From: Takakia lepidozioides | Lineage: Eukaryota; Streptophyta; Takakiopsida; Takakiales; Takakiaceae | Reading direction: 5' to 3' | NCBI GenBank assembly: GCA_030704615.1 | Contig: CM060732.1 | Coordinates: 29,247,053-29,311,052, forward strand | Length of the DNA: 64,000 nt | In this document: piece after piece, positions 45,301 through 56,847 of the stretch | How positions within the stretch are numbered: position 1 is the first letter of the stretch | Layout of the letters: every line of letters begins with the position of its first letter | Program-made: the position numbers and the translations under genes | Notes under the pieces: model-generated | Database searches by the model: none | What the model was told of the DNA's origin: nothing | The model's input: the letters and a program-made list of their open reading frames with translations, nothing else

Positions 45301-46061
45301 TCTTGGCTAGTGAGAAAACATTCATCTCGCCTGTAGGTGGTCACAAACCCCTTATCAGCTGCTTGACCTACTGAAAAAAGGTTCTTCTTGAGCTCTGGTA
45401 CATAGAGGACGCGTGCCATCGTTCTCTTTTCCCAGTTATTATCAACCAGACACTCGATCACGATGTTGCCGACACCACAAACCCAAAGCTTCGTGTTATC
45501 GGCAATCATAACTGGCCACTTGCCTGGAACAATCTCCTCAAGAGTATCAAACCACTCAAGCTTATCCGTCATATGCTCAGTAGCACCACCATCCGCATAC
45601 CAAGTGTTGTCACTCTTAGATTTCTCATCTTGTTTCTTCTTTTCGCACTCCCTTTCCCAGTGACCTTTTGCGTGACAGTAGTTACATCTGGTCCTCTTCT
45701 TAAGCTCAGTGATTCGCTGGGCACGCTTAATTTTCTCCTCCGCTGTGGCAGGCTTTTGCATGCTGCTACTGCTTGGGTGACTAGAGAAAAATGCTTTATC
45801 ATGACCTCCCTCCTCAGATGCGTCATGTATGCGATTGCGACCTTCCTCCTTCAACAATCGGAGGGTGAGGTTTTCGATGGTCTGTTGGTCGGCGGGGACG
45901 CTGTCCCATGCAGAGGCCAGATGTCTATAACTTTGTGGCAAAGTTCCTATGATCTTGGTCATGACAGCTTGGTCTGAAATGGACTCTCCAAAATCATTAA
46001 GCTGGTTTGCCATGACCTCAATGGTGCTGATGTGGTCAGCAACGTTGTCATCAGATTTCAT
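42324..46061 (-). CDS. Ty1/copia gag-pol polyprotein, 1,245 codons open
   Basis: The frame begins in the middle of gag. In order: gag remainder (ADHISTIEVMANQLNDF), zinc knuckle CNYCHAKGHWERECEKK (residues ~118-134), protease active site WYADGGATEHM, GAG-pre-integrase WHERFGHVN and CEGCAFGK, integrase core with FHTDVCGP, KLRSDRGGEYLS and EQNGSEERENRTL, reverse transcriptase with KARLVAKGY-like KVRLVAKGYSQEYGVDY and FVDD at the catalytic site (YVDD is more usual), and RNase H with ADADYAGD and ASSTTEAEYIA. The order protease-integrase-RT-RNase H defines copia. The frame is intact, but a TAG near 46085 and the inversion of the gag start cut it off from its 5' LTR. Confidence 0.95.
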   Translation of the reverse strand: MKSDDNVADHISTIEVMANQLNDFGESISDQAVMTKIIGTLPQSYRHLASAWDSVPADQQTIENLTLRLLKEEGRNRIHDASEEGGHDKAFFSSHPSSSSMQKPATAEEKIKRAQRITELKKRTRCNYCHAKGHWERECEKKKQDEKSKSDNTWYADGGATEHMTDKLEWFDTLEEIVPGKWPVMIADNTKLWVCGVGNIVIECLVDNNWEKRTMARVLYVPELKKNLFSVGQAADKGFVTTYRRDECFLTSQEGRGKVVLTGIRSDKLYGLQLRVVKPTSKANVARTNSNSPPNGKMHTAKSLSVWHERFGHVNTNMILQMVKSNVVTGLQLANKNYELGLCEGCAFGKNHKQPFPVRPLALRAQKAGEFFHTDVCGPMSVNSFGGARYFVLFKDNFSGYRFVYCIHKKSDVFDAFKQLEAAVLRETGNKITKLRSDRGGEYLSTEFIKYFDDAGIRHETTAPYSPEQNGSEERENRTLIESIRSMLHAKQLNLQYWGEAAQTATYVLNRSGSRVHNGVTPYELWTGHKPAVDHLRVFGSIAYAHIPKELRKKLDSKSLKTIFVGYCSHSKAYRLWDAKKHRIMICRDVLFDEFSSPHDIADHHFDEASGLFYDIITSVIPPAGHEDHESTAIDESTPATAAETFEIAPIEEEVTVQKRDLAAASEAPNGDGHLADQHANVRPQQLRGPPGRLRDYYVNSFAGIVETNVLPEEPVTFSEAISCPDSIEWQKAMSEEFQSLTKNETWVLTHLPVGRKAISCKWVYRIKTTYTGAIAKYKVRLVAKGYSQEYGVDYDQTFSPVVKYESIRTVLSIAAQQNMDIVQFDIKTAFLYGHLEEEIYMLQPEGFTAPGEEAGKVCRSLYGLKQSSRVWNQEFHDFLTQYDLHPTDANPCVYSSRQLPLLITTIFVDDGLGCCIHTEKLTGMILHMEKEFEVSTSTVDVYVGLHIIRDRAHKLLWIDQSMYIKRILHRFGFDHCTPVATPSDPNVRLDVDTLDSLNDSDLSFPYSEAVGSLQFAQMGTRPDISYAVNTVAKFSSRPQRSHCFAVKRIFKYLSGTIHLALCYDGNNGTNLIEAYADADYAGDITDRKSRTGCTILLNQAPVIWCSRKQTCVASSTTEAEYIAASTITKEVVWLRRILTDLGFPQAQPTKLYSDNQSSIRLVHNPEFHRQTKHIDVQYHFIREHHILSTINVLYILTIQQLADLFTKALPANRFEKLRILLGMILLPATEAVGGSTEVVEGSDI

Positions 46062-46064
46062 ACG

Positions 46065-46165
46065 GAAATCGAAGAATTTTCGCTAGAGCAGCTGTAGGTT
46101 TTCGGTGGCGTTTTGCTCATGCACGGTGCAGAGGCGTTGCCACATTTGTTGGGAGGTCCTGCAAG
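46065..46165 (-). pseudogene. Copia gag middle segment upstream of the stop
   Basis: The minus strand encodes LTCRTSQQMWQRLCTVHEQN, a TAG near 46085, then the frame of the polyprotein. Left of this point on the minus strand gag sequence ends abruptly at about 46165. The missing N-terminal part lies on the plus strand at 46977-47218. Confidence 0.8.
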
Positions 46166-46452
46166 TCAGTTGAATGTACTTTCTACCCATGAAACCTGAT
46201 AAAAGTATCTTCCACACACACACACACACACATTAAAGTGAGGAGAAAAATGAGACCTGATTCAGTGTGACACACTCAGCAATTTTCATATTTCTATAGG
46301 ATTCCCTGCACAATAACACTGTCATACCCTTGTCAATGGCTTCACACCAACCCAGATTCAAAGCTCCAACCAAACTGGCGACAAGCATCACAGTAGGCTG
46401 AGGGCTCCATGAACTGAAATGTAGTCCTCTCACACTCAAATGGTGCCCGCAT
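46166..46452. other. Original flanking DNA carried inside the copia inversion
   Basis: About 287 bp separate the gag break from the inverted 5' LTR. It contains a (CA)n run near 46212-46232 and no coding signal. Its last five bases CGCAT match the target duplication beyond the 3' LTR. Confidence 0.75.
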
Positions 46453-46837
46453 TGTAGAAATTTAGAAACTACAACTGCAGAGTATTTGGTACTCTATTCG
46501 TAGAGTATACTCATGATCTAGAAAAGCCAGGATCCACTTCCAAGCTCTGCCGCTTACCGGACTCGCCACTTACTGGGCACACTAGTATGTGTTACTTTTA
46601 CTCATAGCCAAGCACGATCGTTGAACAGTACTCATTTTTTGTTCCTGCCTTTACTCATGCTAAGGTATGGAAGCTAGGTATATAGTCTTTGATCTTGTGT
46701 TAGACTTTCATCTCTCATTCTATGCAAGAAGTGTGAGTTCAGCTTTTATGTAGTTCCCCTGATCTGAATCAGATATCGCAAGTTCCTTGTGGCATTCCTG
46801 ACTCGTGCAAGTCTATCCTTGTCGATAATTTTCTATA
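46453..46837 (+). repeat. Copia 5' LTR in inverted orientation
   Basis: A 385 bp repeat from TGTAGAAATTTAG to TTTTCTATA on the plus strand, opposite to the polyprotein. It is followed directly by GGTTATGGGCCCA, a common copia leader and primer-site sequence. It is preceded by CGCAT. Confidence 0.93.
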
Positions 46838-46976
46838 GGTTATGGGCCCACAACCTTTGCAGCTTCCATAGATAGATTTGTATCCACTGTGACACTTCTG
46901 ACTTCCACTGATAGCACTTTAAGTCATAACTTCTCGGTAGTAGTCATTTTTATCCTATCTGATCTTGAAGCGAAAG

Positions 46977-47218
46977 ATGGGAACCAGAAATGATCCAGCT
47001 CGGGACCTGGTCAATGTTAAGAAGTTCAACGGAGAGAACTTCGGCATGTGGAAATTTCAGATGAGTGTCATGCTTCGTGCCAAGAAGCTGTTTGATATAG
47101 TTGTCGGGACTAACACTAGAGAGGATGCAACGAATGAGGATGAGTGGACTGATAAGGATAATATTTGTCAGTCCATCATTTGTTCTTATGTGGATACTAA
47201 GTTTCTGCTGCACACTGA
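46977..47218 (+). pseudogene. Copia gag N-terminus, separated by inversion
   Basis: After an untranslated leader, ATG at 46977 opens KKFNGENFGMWKFQMSVMLR and CQSIICSYVDTKFLLH, the standard start of copia gag. It breaks off at about 47218, exactly where the minus-strand gag segment at 46165 begins in the protein alignment. Confidence 0.88.
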
Positions 47219-49655
47219 AGGTATGGACGAGGATAACAGACAATGAGGTGGTGGAGGTCAGAGGTATTTTTGGAGTTGTGGGCCACTGGTCGGAGGTACT
47301 TCCGCCTTTTGAGGTTTGCGAACGAGGGCCCAATAAAATGGCCGTTCAGGGCAAATCCTCCTCAGCTCTGTTTCATTATCCCGCAGTTGCGTACAATTTC
47401 ACTGTCACATGGTCTCCCGTTTCTTACAGACCATGATCAAGTGCTTCATTTGAAAGCAGCACTAAAAGGATGCATCCGAACCATCGAGTAGGACCATCAA
47501 GCAGTTACTTGTTCCAGTTTGCCATATGTTTCTAGTCCACATATATGCAGAGACAGATGGCTACGCCGCCCTACCCATAAGATAAGCCTGCTAGCACAAG
47601 GAGAGGAGAGGAGAGGCTCAGGAGAGGTACCTAGGCGAAGTGTAGGAGGGACATCAGTCCAGCCTCAAATCCAAACTCTGAGAAGCTGCATGGACTACTT
47701 AGGTTGAGCACTGCCGACTTTCATTCCAATGCCATGTTTTCTTTCAGTAAGTTCTGTTGCCTTCGCTGACAGCATTTACCAGTCACATGAGACTGGGGAG
47801 ATGAGGTATATTTCGATTGAGAAAGAAAGACAGAGGGAGAGAGAGGTCATCTCCCAAAAAACATTTGTGGGCAAACTTTGAGTGATTGCAGCCCAGCATG
47901 TCTGACAGGCTACAGCTTGAGGCACGCTCTTGAAGCCTTCGGTGACGCGGTTCTATTGTGCGATGCAAACTAGACCCAAAAAATGCTGTGTAATCTACCA
48001 CCTCATTGATTGTTGGGCCCATCACCGTCACCAGGAAATCCACTTTTGGCTGCAATGAGTTGCTAATGCTTTTCGTCATGTGATTTATGCCTTGTCAAAT
48101 CGTTGCCACATAATTGACCGAATGATGGAACTTATCATCAACGCTGCCACAATTCCTATCCCTCACCATCAAATTCTCGTTAAAGAGAAAAGACTGGTTT
48201 GATGACTCGAATCCCCTGCTTCAACCCGGTTGCCCAAATCTTACCAGAGTATTTTTTAACAATGAAAAGATGCAAAATCCCCAATAGTGTACTGAGCTTC
48301 CAAAGTCAAATATTGTTCAGTGTGCTACACAGAAGCAAACTTTAGCATAGAGACGGTAGGATAACTTAGCTGGGAATAGAGAGAGAGAGAGAGAGAGTAC
48401 GGTACTTTAACTTGACAATTGCTACATTCTCTAAAATGTAACATCCAAATAAAGTGCTTCCTGGAACATGTAATATTGAATCCCTGAAGACATCAGCAGA
48501 ATCAAACTAATGCTGCTGCTTCCATGATAGCCCGTCTGCCTGATCCTTTCCAGCTCCTTTTGGAGAAAAGTTGACGTCTTCTTTTGTCAGGACCCTTTTG
48601 GCCCCTTGGGTGTTTGAACATAAAAAGTTTGAACCCATTGATTTCAAACCATGAACAATCCAATTTAATGGGAGAGAATTGTGCGAGAGAAGGGGGCTCA
48701 GGTCTCTCTCTGTACATACCATGGTCACCCCCCAGGCAAAAACTAATTGAACTCAATCTTTTGGTGATGATACATATCGTCTTGTTAAGAGTTGCCTATC
48801 GCAGCCAGGAAAGATCACTCTGCATCCAGATTGCCGTAACAGTTCGAGACACATGTGATTTGGTCACTGGCAGCAATCCAAATCGCATTTTTCTGTGCAC
48901 ATTGTCACAACCCGGTCTGTTTGTGATGTGCGCTTCACCCATCTTAACAATTAACTTACAGCCTAAGAACATACACTGCTCACAAAAATAGTGGTGGTAG
49001 CTCCTAAGTTGGCAACTGCCCACGTATGTGGATTATGTACAAATATATATATGACCTGTTAGTAAAGAAATTCCTGATTATTGAGCTATATACGGTACGT
49101 TGGGGGTATGGGGTATGATGGAAACAAGACCTGCACAGAGAAGAAGAGGTACTAACGCAGAAGGATCTGCTCCCAGCATAAAAGCGGCAACTCTCCGTGG
49201 TGCTCCCTGCCAAGCATAGTACCAATAAGACGGCTATCTGGCAAACAGGCAGTTCAACCTGTCGAGACAGCATGAACGAAGTACATCTTGCAAAGTATTT
49301 CCTGTCAACAAGTTTGCCGGTTGCACAAATCCTGCTACGGGTAAATGTATGAAGGACCCGGGACATTTCAATTTTAGAGGCGTTACCATTTCCATTGTCC
49401 CTCTAGACAGTAAAATTCAACAGGTGAACCAGTGAAGCGCAGGATAAAAGTTGAAGTAGTTAAAGTTCGTTTAGCGTCCAGCGGATTTAGTACAGAGCCT
49501 ACTGCTTGAGAGGAAACTGCACTCAGATTGCAATATATGATAGTGCTGGAGTAAATTTGTACTGTGCAGCAAAGATTACTAAAGACAAAAGAGAGATACA
49601 GCTCTAGATGATAGACAAGGTGATCGACGGCGAAAGATGTCGGCAAAGAGAGAAA
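47219..49655. other. Intergenic region without recognised genes
   Basis: It includes a (GA)n microsatellite at 48377-48398 and scattered short open stretches without family motifs. Nothing supports a gene. Confidence 0.5.
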
Positions 49656-49759
49656 TTTTCACTGAGCGACAGAGAGGAAGACACATCTGACATATAAAAA
49701 AATCAGGGACAGGGGTAAATACAGGTCTAGACAGGAAATCTGAAGAACGCACCAACAAC

Positions 49760-50663
49760 AGAGAACATTGCAATTTTCACGCATGTTGACGGATCGGACG
49801 AATTCGAGGATGACGCGTTTCGGTGCATCAACAAAAGAGCGAGCAGGAAGTCTGGCTATGGTAGCCGCGCCATGCGGTAACCTGTAGTCCGCACTTTTAT
49901 AGTAGCGATGCCATCCCCCTCGCCAAGCGAGGGATTGCCAGCCTAAGCGAGTCATGACGACTTCCAGATCATCATGAGTGAAAATTTGCCGCATTGATTG
50001 AAAGTCCAGAATGCATCGGTGTGTCTCCGGCGTGTCATCCAACTGATCAAACAACATTAGATATCACACAAGTCTAATAAAATTGCATCTGGACAGTGAC
50101 TAGTTCGTCAAAGACTTTGCCATCATTTCAGTTGTCCGGAGGGTTGCACAGTTTTCATGTATACAAAAATGCCTTACCATTATTTCACATGCCACCTGCC
50201 AACGAGTCTTTTGGCTAAGATCAAGATCAATTGTATGCTTCGTTGCAAGAACTCTAGTAAGATCGAGCTCTGAGTGTCGACAATTAATTCTGACTCTGGG
50301 ATGATTGTCTTCCTTGCTGTCGCTTGATTCAAGCATAAACCTACTCACGAGACAGTGCCTGAGCAGATCGTAATCTTGATCATCGACTAGACTCTCGTTT
50401 GGTTCGAAGCAAGAGACAGAGATTCAGCGTATCCGTCTGTCATATCATAACCATGCAGAACTACGGTTTCCCTGACGTTATTAAGACACCAACACACTCC
50501 ACAAATTCCTACCAAGTATTCGGTATATAATATGATTACCTCGTTCAAGAACAATCTGCGAAAAGCCGCCATCGCCATAGAACGGGCTCTCCCCATTCAG
50601 TGAATCACCGAAGCTCTCTACGACTTTTCCTCCAGTCCATAATCTTGAATGTTCGCCCTGCCT
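49760..50663 (-). CDS. Possible multi-exon gene of unknown function
   Basis: Three coding-like stretches follow each other on the minus strand: one with GGKVVESFGDSLNGESPFYG ending at CGAG before GTAATC (50540); one with DLLRHCLVSRFMLESSD and HTIDLDLSQKTRWQVACEIM ending at ATG before GTAAGG (about 50179); and one after GATCAG with LDDTPETHRCILDFQSMRQI, DLEVVMTRLGWQSLAWRGGW and FVDAPKRVILEFVRSV. Composition and the last two splice sites look genuine, but the first junction does not join in frame. No family is recognised. Confidence 0.35.
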
Positions 50664-53600
50664 CAAAAAATCTCACCGACCTCTGTTTTCGCTTGGCCTT
50701 CTTTCCCGGTACACACATCAATCCTGCCTTGTCAAAGAAGCTCCCCTTCCTCTGACCCTCAAAACCTCTGGTTAACTGATCAACGTAGCCTACAGCCTCC
50801 CGATCTGCACGGCCCGCTCTCTATCTTTCTTGATCTCACAGCAAAAAAGGGAACAGCTCACTTGAAATCGTCCTCCTCGGCGTTGCCCGGGCGCACCCGG
50901 TGAAATGCCGGGTCACGTTCACAAGTATCCGTTACCAAGCGTCATAAAACTCCACGACATTCATCCATCCATTTGAGTCAAAGATGACGACTCCCTCTCT
51001 GCGAGCGAGAAGTGCAACAAGAGCATCTCCTCACAAACTTGGGAGAAGCGCAGCACAGCACAGCACAGCATTCTGTAGAGGGGAGCTTGGGGCCTTTGAG
51101 TGACTGAAATCCGAAGACCGAAGGAAAAGACGAGTCGGATTTTGCTTGGATATTCCTTTGCAAATGCAGATGCAGCATCTCTCGGGACTTCGAGGGCCAG
51201 CTGCTGTTCTCAATTTTCCAGGGTTTGGCTGTCTTCATGGCCTATGTCAATTCATCGCCTGGTAGGTCCAAACCAAGATAGGCTGCCAGTCCCATATTGA
51301 ACTTGTCTTGTATCCCATCCAATGAGCCTGGCAGGTAGAGAATATTTGCTTTCGAGTGGGCGCAGGCCGGGTACTGATCCCACGATAAGAGACCATCCCG
51401 CACTACAGTGACTAATAAGAGCCTTCAAGCAAGTTTTTCGCACCGACCGGAGGCTGAATTTGCTGCACCATACGGCAGTCCTGGATTGAGCTCTGGGGGC
51501 CTCTGCCGACCTCTGCCGACTTAAGAATACCTCCGACAATACTGACTAGACCGGGGGGGGGGAGGGAATTGGCCACTCAGGAGGACACCGTGATTGAACA
51601 AACACCAATCAGCAAAGTGTCAACGGAGGATCGCAGTGTCATTGAACGCACAAGTAGCATGTTAGCAGCACCACAGTGCAATGTGTAAGCCAGCCGTTAT
51701 GCCCCTTGAACTTGAATTGTAATTTTGTATTATTTCGGGGTTTGCAAGTGTTTCAAGCTTTGAAAACTTTCACTACTACGTTTAGGGGGGGTTAGCGACG
51801 CCGGGACCCCGGGTGAGCCGGACGTGCCAACCCCCCTGCGACGCAAGAACCACAACAGTGACAGCCTTAAAGGACTCAGATTCAAGATTGGATTGGATTG
51901 TAAGGAATCTCTGCATTTCAGTATGGTCTGTGATTGACCCTCATGCTTTTCTATACCTTCTCTCTTGCTTTTGTTGCTTTTCTTTGTTTTTCTGTCTTGA
52001 GTTCGAGTAGTGCAAGCAGTCAATGAACAGAAGGTCAAGTGCTTAGGGTTTGCAAATAATTTATTTATTCCATAGGATGGAATCTGCTCAGATTCAAGAT
52101 AGAACAACAATAGAACAATAGTGGAAAGAAAAGGGACAATTCTTCATGATTAGTTTGTTTCTTAGCTATGGCTAGTGTTAGGGTAGTGACGTGCGGTTAA
52201 CGATCTCCCTTTGAAGGTGGGGTTACTTTATTTTCATACTTGCCCTCTAGACCCCCGATGACAATGCAAATCAATAATTCTATTGCCGTCGCAAGTGTGC
52301 ACCGCAGCACTATAGTTCATTGCTGCATGTTAGCCTCACCTTACCGTGGGCCCAGGTTATGTAGATTCTTGGCACCTTGACTTCAGAATCTTTGCTTGAT
52401 TATGACCTGTTGTTCTACGAGCCCACATACTCATGCAGGTATGCTTTAGGACCGTGTAGGTGAGATTCTTCCGGAGCTGTTAGGGTTTCGTGCTAAAATG
52501 TGTTTTGCTAGCTCTTTGAATGTCCAAGTTTTCCAGACTTAAAGGACTATTATTTTGTTAAGGTCGGTCAGATTGAGGGCAGGTTTAAAGTGTTCTGCGT
52601 TCTTGCTTCTTTTCTCTTCGGTGTGTTACGTTTTCCCAGTCTATATACATTGGCTGTCACTGTTGTGGTTCTTGCCAAGATCCAGGTAGGGTACTGATCA
52701 GTGGTCGGTCAGATTGCGGCAGATGATGGCAGGTTTAAAGTGTTGTGTGGCCTAAAACCCTAACTCTAAACCGTCATTTTGGTAGTTCACTTGTGAGTGA
52801 TTGCCGTCCTTGCATCCACTTCTATTTTTATTGTGATGACCTGTGAATCAGTAGAGTTCAACCCTTAACGATTTCTTGAGTACCATCTTCAGAGGATAGA
52901 AAGCTCTAGCCAAAATTGTGCGCATGTTTTGAGCTGTTAATTGGTCGATGACAGAATGTGGTTGTTGGTGACTTATGTGAGTTAACCAAAACCGCCTTGG
53001 CTGCAAAACCTTCTGTGACAGTGTTCACCCATTAGCTAGGGTGTCAGATAGTGCGTCATGGAGAGAGTCTGGTGAATGTCGATGGGTTGCCTAGGGCAGT
53101 CTGAGCCCGTTTGTTTTTATGTCTGCAATTCTGATGATGGGCAGGCACATTTGAATTCTTGATGGGCAGTTGATTGTTGAACCCGCTGCAGTTGCTGATT
53201 TGTTCGATGATTCGTTCAATGCGTAGCATGGAGTCAAGTGTTTGCAATTTTTTTGGTTTCTTGGCTGCGTTGTGCACTCAGGGTTTCAACAGCTTCTCCC
53301 AATCCCGTGTGTGATCCTGTGTACGGTTGATACACGCAGTTTATTCATTCGATAGATCCATGTTAACAAGTAAAATGTGAGGAGGGTCCTTTGAAAGACA
53401 CGGTTGTTTGTTATTTATATGTGGAATTGTGGTTGAGCACTACATGATAGATGCAACTCAACAACATGGGTTGGTCACATGCATCTGTTGTGGGGATACT
53501 TCTCAAAGCTTTTGTAGCACCTACAACAGGTAGCAGGGTTTTGCTTTTCTTCCTGCTTTTGTTGCTTTTCTTTGTTTTTCTGTCTGGAGTTCGAGTAGTT

Positions 53601-54485
53601 TAAGCAATCAAGCGATTCCTTGGACCCAGGAGACTATACCTTTAAGCAGGTTGATGCTCCTTCAACAACAGACACAAGTAAAGGCAGTGGTAAACCCTTC
53701 TCCCTGTCATCGGGGTTTTGTCATCGGGATAATTTAGGTTTTCCTGTGGCGGTCTGAGTTTCTTAGGGCTCTGCGGCCTGAGTTTGCTGATAGTGAGGTT
53801 TAAGTACTTAGGGTTTGTTGTCACCAGATCGTCTCAAGGTTATTGAAAGCTTTGCAAACTTTGTGAAGGCAGGCAGAAACTCCACTTGCCTTCACTCCAT
53901 ACATTTTTGCAAGGCTTTCGTAGCAGGGGTTGTAGGGTATGTCTTCTTGTACTTACTGGAGCTGTTTGTCCCGTAGGTTATGTTTACTCCCGCAGGGTCC
54001 CCTAAATCCCCAACGTCTCGTTTGGTGTAATTCAGAGGTTGTGTAGATTCTTGGCACCTAGGTTGCTGATGCTGGGATCTTTTCTTGATTCTTTTCATAG
54101 CTAGGGTTTGTTTGATGCGTGGCTGCAAATATGCGTAGTATCGTTCAAACCCCTCATTTCTCATGAGTGCCTAGGGTTGTCTTTATTTGTTGCATCGAGT
54201 ATTTGTGGAGTTCTTGATACTTGGGTTTTGTTTCTGGAGTTTGTCTGGACAATGACTAGCTAGAGTAACGAGTTGCCTTGTGGTGGTTTGAGATTCTTAG
54301 GGTCCTGTGGCCTGAGTTTGCTGATAGTGAGGGGTTCGTGTGTCACCGGATCGTGGTAACTTCTGCCTTGATATTCTGGTAGTTGACCGTCATTTTGGTC
54401 GTTCACTTGTGAGTGCTTGCCGTCCTTGCATCCACTTCTATTGTTATTCTGAGTCATTTTGTTGCTGTTGTTTGTGATACATCTC
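50664..54485. repeat. Non-coding region with ~1.6 kb spaced duplications
   Basis: Blocks near 51961-52015, 52786-52835 and neighbours recur near 53552-53605 and 54403-54455, at offsets of about 1.6 kb (for example GCCGTCCTTGCATCCACTTC at about 52803 and 54419). A shorter pair (TGCTGATAGTGAGG) lies near 53784 and 54319. This indicates a decayed tandem duplication. No gene is recognised. Confidence 0.65.
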
Positions 54486-54490
54486 AAGCA

Positions 54491-55632
54491 GGTTACCGCA
54501 AAGATCGTTCTGAAGCTTGGATTAGGTGCATGCTGCTCCCACAGCTACCTGAGCTCCCCCAAAATAAGGCCGGTCTTGAAAAGGTATTGTTCCCTGAGCA
54601 GCATCGGAAGCTTCCTGTAACGCCGCAGACCTACGAGTATGTATCAGCAACAATGCCCGAGTTGGCGGCGAATGTTTTAATCGAGACAGATGGTTCAAGA
54701 CTTCCTTGTTTAGTGGGAGCCTTCCTATCGCGCCAACTTGAGGAGATAGTCACCGAGATACAAACATCGTTCCTCGTTGCATGCGGCGGCTTGCAAGAGT
54801 TCTTTGGCGTTTTCAAGCAATATGTGGCCGGTTTTAAGGTCACGTTTTCGTTCAATTCTACTGAAAGGGCGCGGTACAGTTCCTCCCAAACTACCGCACG
54901 CAGGACAAGGCCTGATACGATTGGCATAGCCTTTGGATGCACCTTCCTAGTAGGTGAAGACAAGGTTGACAACTTGCATGCAAAGGCGATCTTCGTTCTA
55001 AGATGAGGTCGCTTAATCCGATGTTTTAGGGGGAATTGAAATTTATTCTAGGCTACGTAGCAGCAGGCACTGAATTTCAGTGGGTGTACATTGGCAGGAG
55101 AGGTCCGAAGGAGTTGTATCCAGTGGGTCGACGTCTTAACCTATCAGATATTTCTGATCGCTGCCATTTTTTACTCAGCGTAGGCTATGCCTTCCAGCTA
55201 ATGAAGAAAATGCAGGACTCTGTTCCGGTAGTCCCAGGTCGCCGTGCTATGTTTTCTATGGAAAAGTCACCGGATGGAACGAGGAGTATTTACTTTTATG
55301 ATGACAAAGTGGCGAAGCACATTAGAGACTTTTCTAGTTATAGTGCTGACCAGGGGACGAATATTACCGTGATAAAGAGGGCTTATGTTACTGCGACAAC
55401 ATGTAAGTTTCTACCGCAGATGGTGACATTGCCTGTCGAAACTGCTCATGGATCCTACAGAGTTGAGTTTGGTCCTCTTGGATACCAATGCAGAATTGGA
55501 TTCCAAAGGATATTTTGTGGATCACGTCACTGCTCAAGGGAGCTTCACATTAAGGGTCATGTTCAGCGATGTCATAGGGCTGGTTGCATCACAGAAAATA
55601 TCATGGCAGCACTGTTGGCGCTGAGATCATAG
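54491..55632 (+). pseudogene. Unknown protein, two-part reading frame
   Basis: After an acceptor-like TCTCAAGCAG, an open stretch runs to TGA at about 55003 and resumes near 55030 to TAG at 55630. Recognisable parts include RPDTIGIAFGCTFLVGEDKV, then KFILGYVAAGTEFQWVYIGR, ELYPVGRRLNL and GSYRVEFGPLGY. The arrangement reminds me of plant proteins with a nuclease-like region ahead of a protein-kinase-like domain. Only the region before the kinase loop would be present here, and this resemblance is weak. The break at 55003-55030 is too short for an intron, so a frameshift is likely. Confidence 0.45.
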
Positions 55633-55699
55633 GGCAAGGCTGTTGTATAAAAGTAGAACCAAGAGCAAGAACAATTCAAAACTCCTCATCCATGTCAGC

Positions 55700-56260
55700 T
55701 CTTCTGCTGCGGCGTGGATGAGGATTGCATGAACTCTGATCACGAACGAACTAAGGGAAACCCACAGCCATGTGAAGATGGTTGGATCATTAGAACGTTC
55801 CTTCCTTTTGCTTTGACTTCAACTGGGGAGGAGTACAGATTAGAATCACCCAGAAGAGGATTCACGCCCCTTCTTTTCACACTACAATACCTCTTCAACA
55901 ACTTAGGCTTCCAGCCGCATCTCTGCAACCTGCTCCCACTCTGGGTGTGCAGCGAACAGGGTAGCTTCCTGCTCCTCATCCAGTCCTCCTCTCCAGTCAT
56001 ACTCTCTGACCCCTCGAGGTCTTCTCGTAGCAGGTAATCTACTAGATTTCTTAGTGGTAATTTGTATCTCGTGCATCCCATTATGCACAGTTAGTAACTG
56101 AGAATTCCAGTCATGGAATACCCTGGCCTGTTTCAGCCACGGACGTCCCAATAATAAGGAGTAAGCCTCCATGACTTCATCCATCTTCAACACAGTTACT
56201 GTGATCATAAAGATCATCTTCTGTATCTGTATCTTAACTCCTCTTATCTATCCCAATGGC
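55700..56260 (-). pseudogene. Gypsy element 2: aspartic protease C-terminal part
   Basis: The minus strand encodes EAYSLLLGRPWLKQARVFHD and WNSQLLTVHNGMHEI, the usual continuation of a gypsy retropepsin, then EEQEATLFAAHPEWEQVAE. Sequence similarity to the element stops near 55700, before any reverse transcriptase. A frame change near 56240 separates it from the protease active site. Confidence 0.75.
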
Positions 56261-56817
56261 TATACACTTCTTTGATCTGCCATTGTTACTATAAATGGGG
56301 CTGGTTTCATGTTACTTAGACCAAGCTTCTTCCTTAATTGGTCTGTCATGATATTTACTCCAGAGCCTCCATCTATCAGTACATCAGTTAGTTCTGTGCT
56401 TCCAATTCTTAATTGGATTACTGGCATAGAATCATCAAAGTCCATGACTGTTTCTCGCCCTTCCGGCTTCACATTATAACTGGTCACCTTGCTGTTCAGG
56501 TCTGTGTTTCCTGTCTCCTGGGCAATTCGATTGATTGCTTGATACAGCCTGTGTCTACAATAAGGTGTCACAGCCAATAGCTGTCCAATGGTAATCTCTG
56601 CTTTGGTCTGGCATATTACTTCAGCCAAAGTCCCTTCATTACTTTGCATGTCTGCAATTTCTTTCTTCCTTTCATCCTCACTCACTTCTTCTTCTCCTTC
56701 AGAATCAGAGGAATCTGCCACAAGAATATCAGTACTCTTTTGCATTTCCCTTATGGTATTTGCCACTTCCTTGTGCAGTTCCTTCTCATCTCTCCAAGCC
56801 TCATAATCTTTAGGCAT
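56260..56817 (-). pseudogene. Gypsy element 2: retropepsin active-site region
   Basis: The frame contains acidic sequence (DSSDSEGEEEVSEDERKKE), then VIQLRIGSTELTDVLIDGGS and GVNIMTDQLRKKLGLSNMKP. The retroviral-type protease triad position reads D-G-G, rather than the usual D-S/T-G, in a context typical of plant gypsy elements. Confidence 0.78.
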
Positions 56818-56847
56818 ATCACTGCCATCTTTATTATCATCATCTTC

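Noticed and set aside
41888-47218. Two independent copia insertions head to head
   Set aside because: The shared CGCAT target duplication, equal LTR length and exact continuation of gag between the two strands fit one inverted element better.
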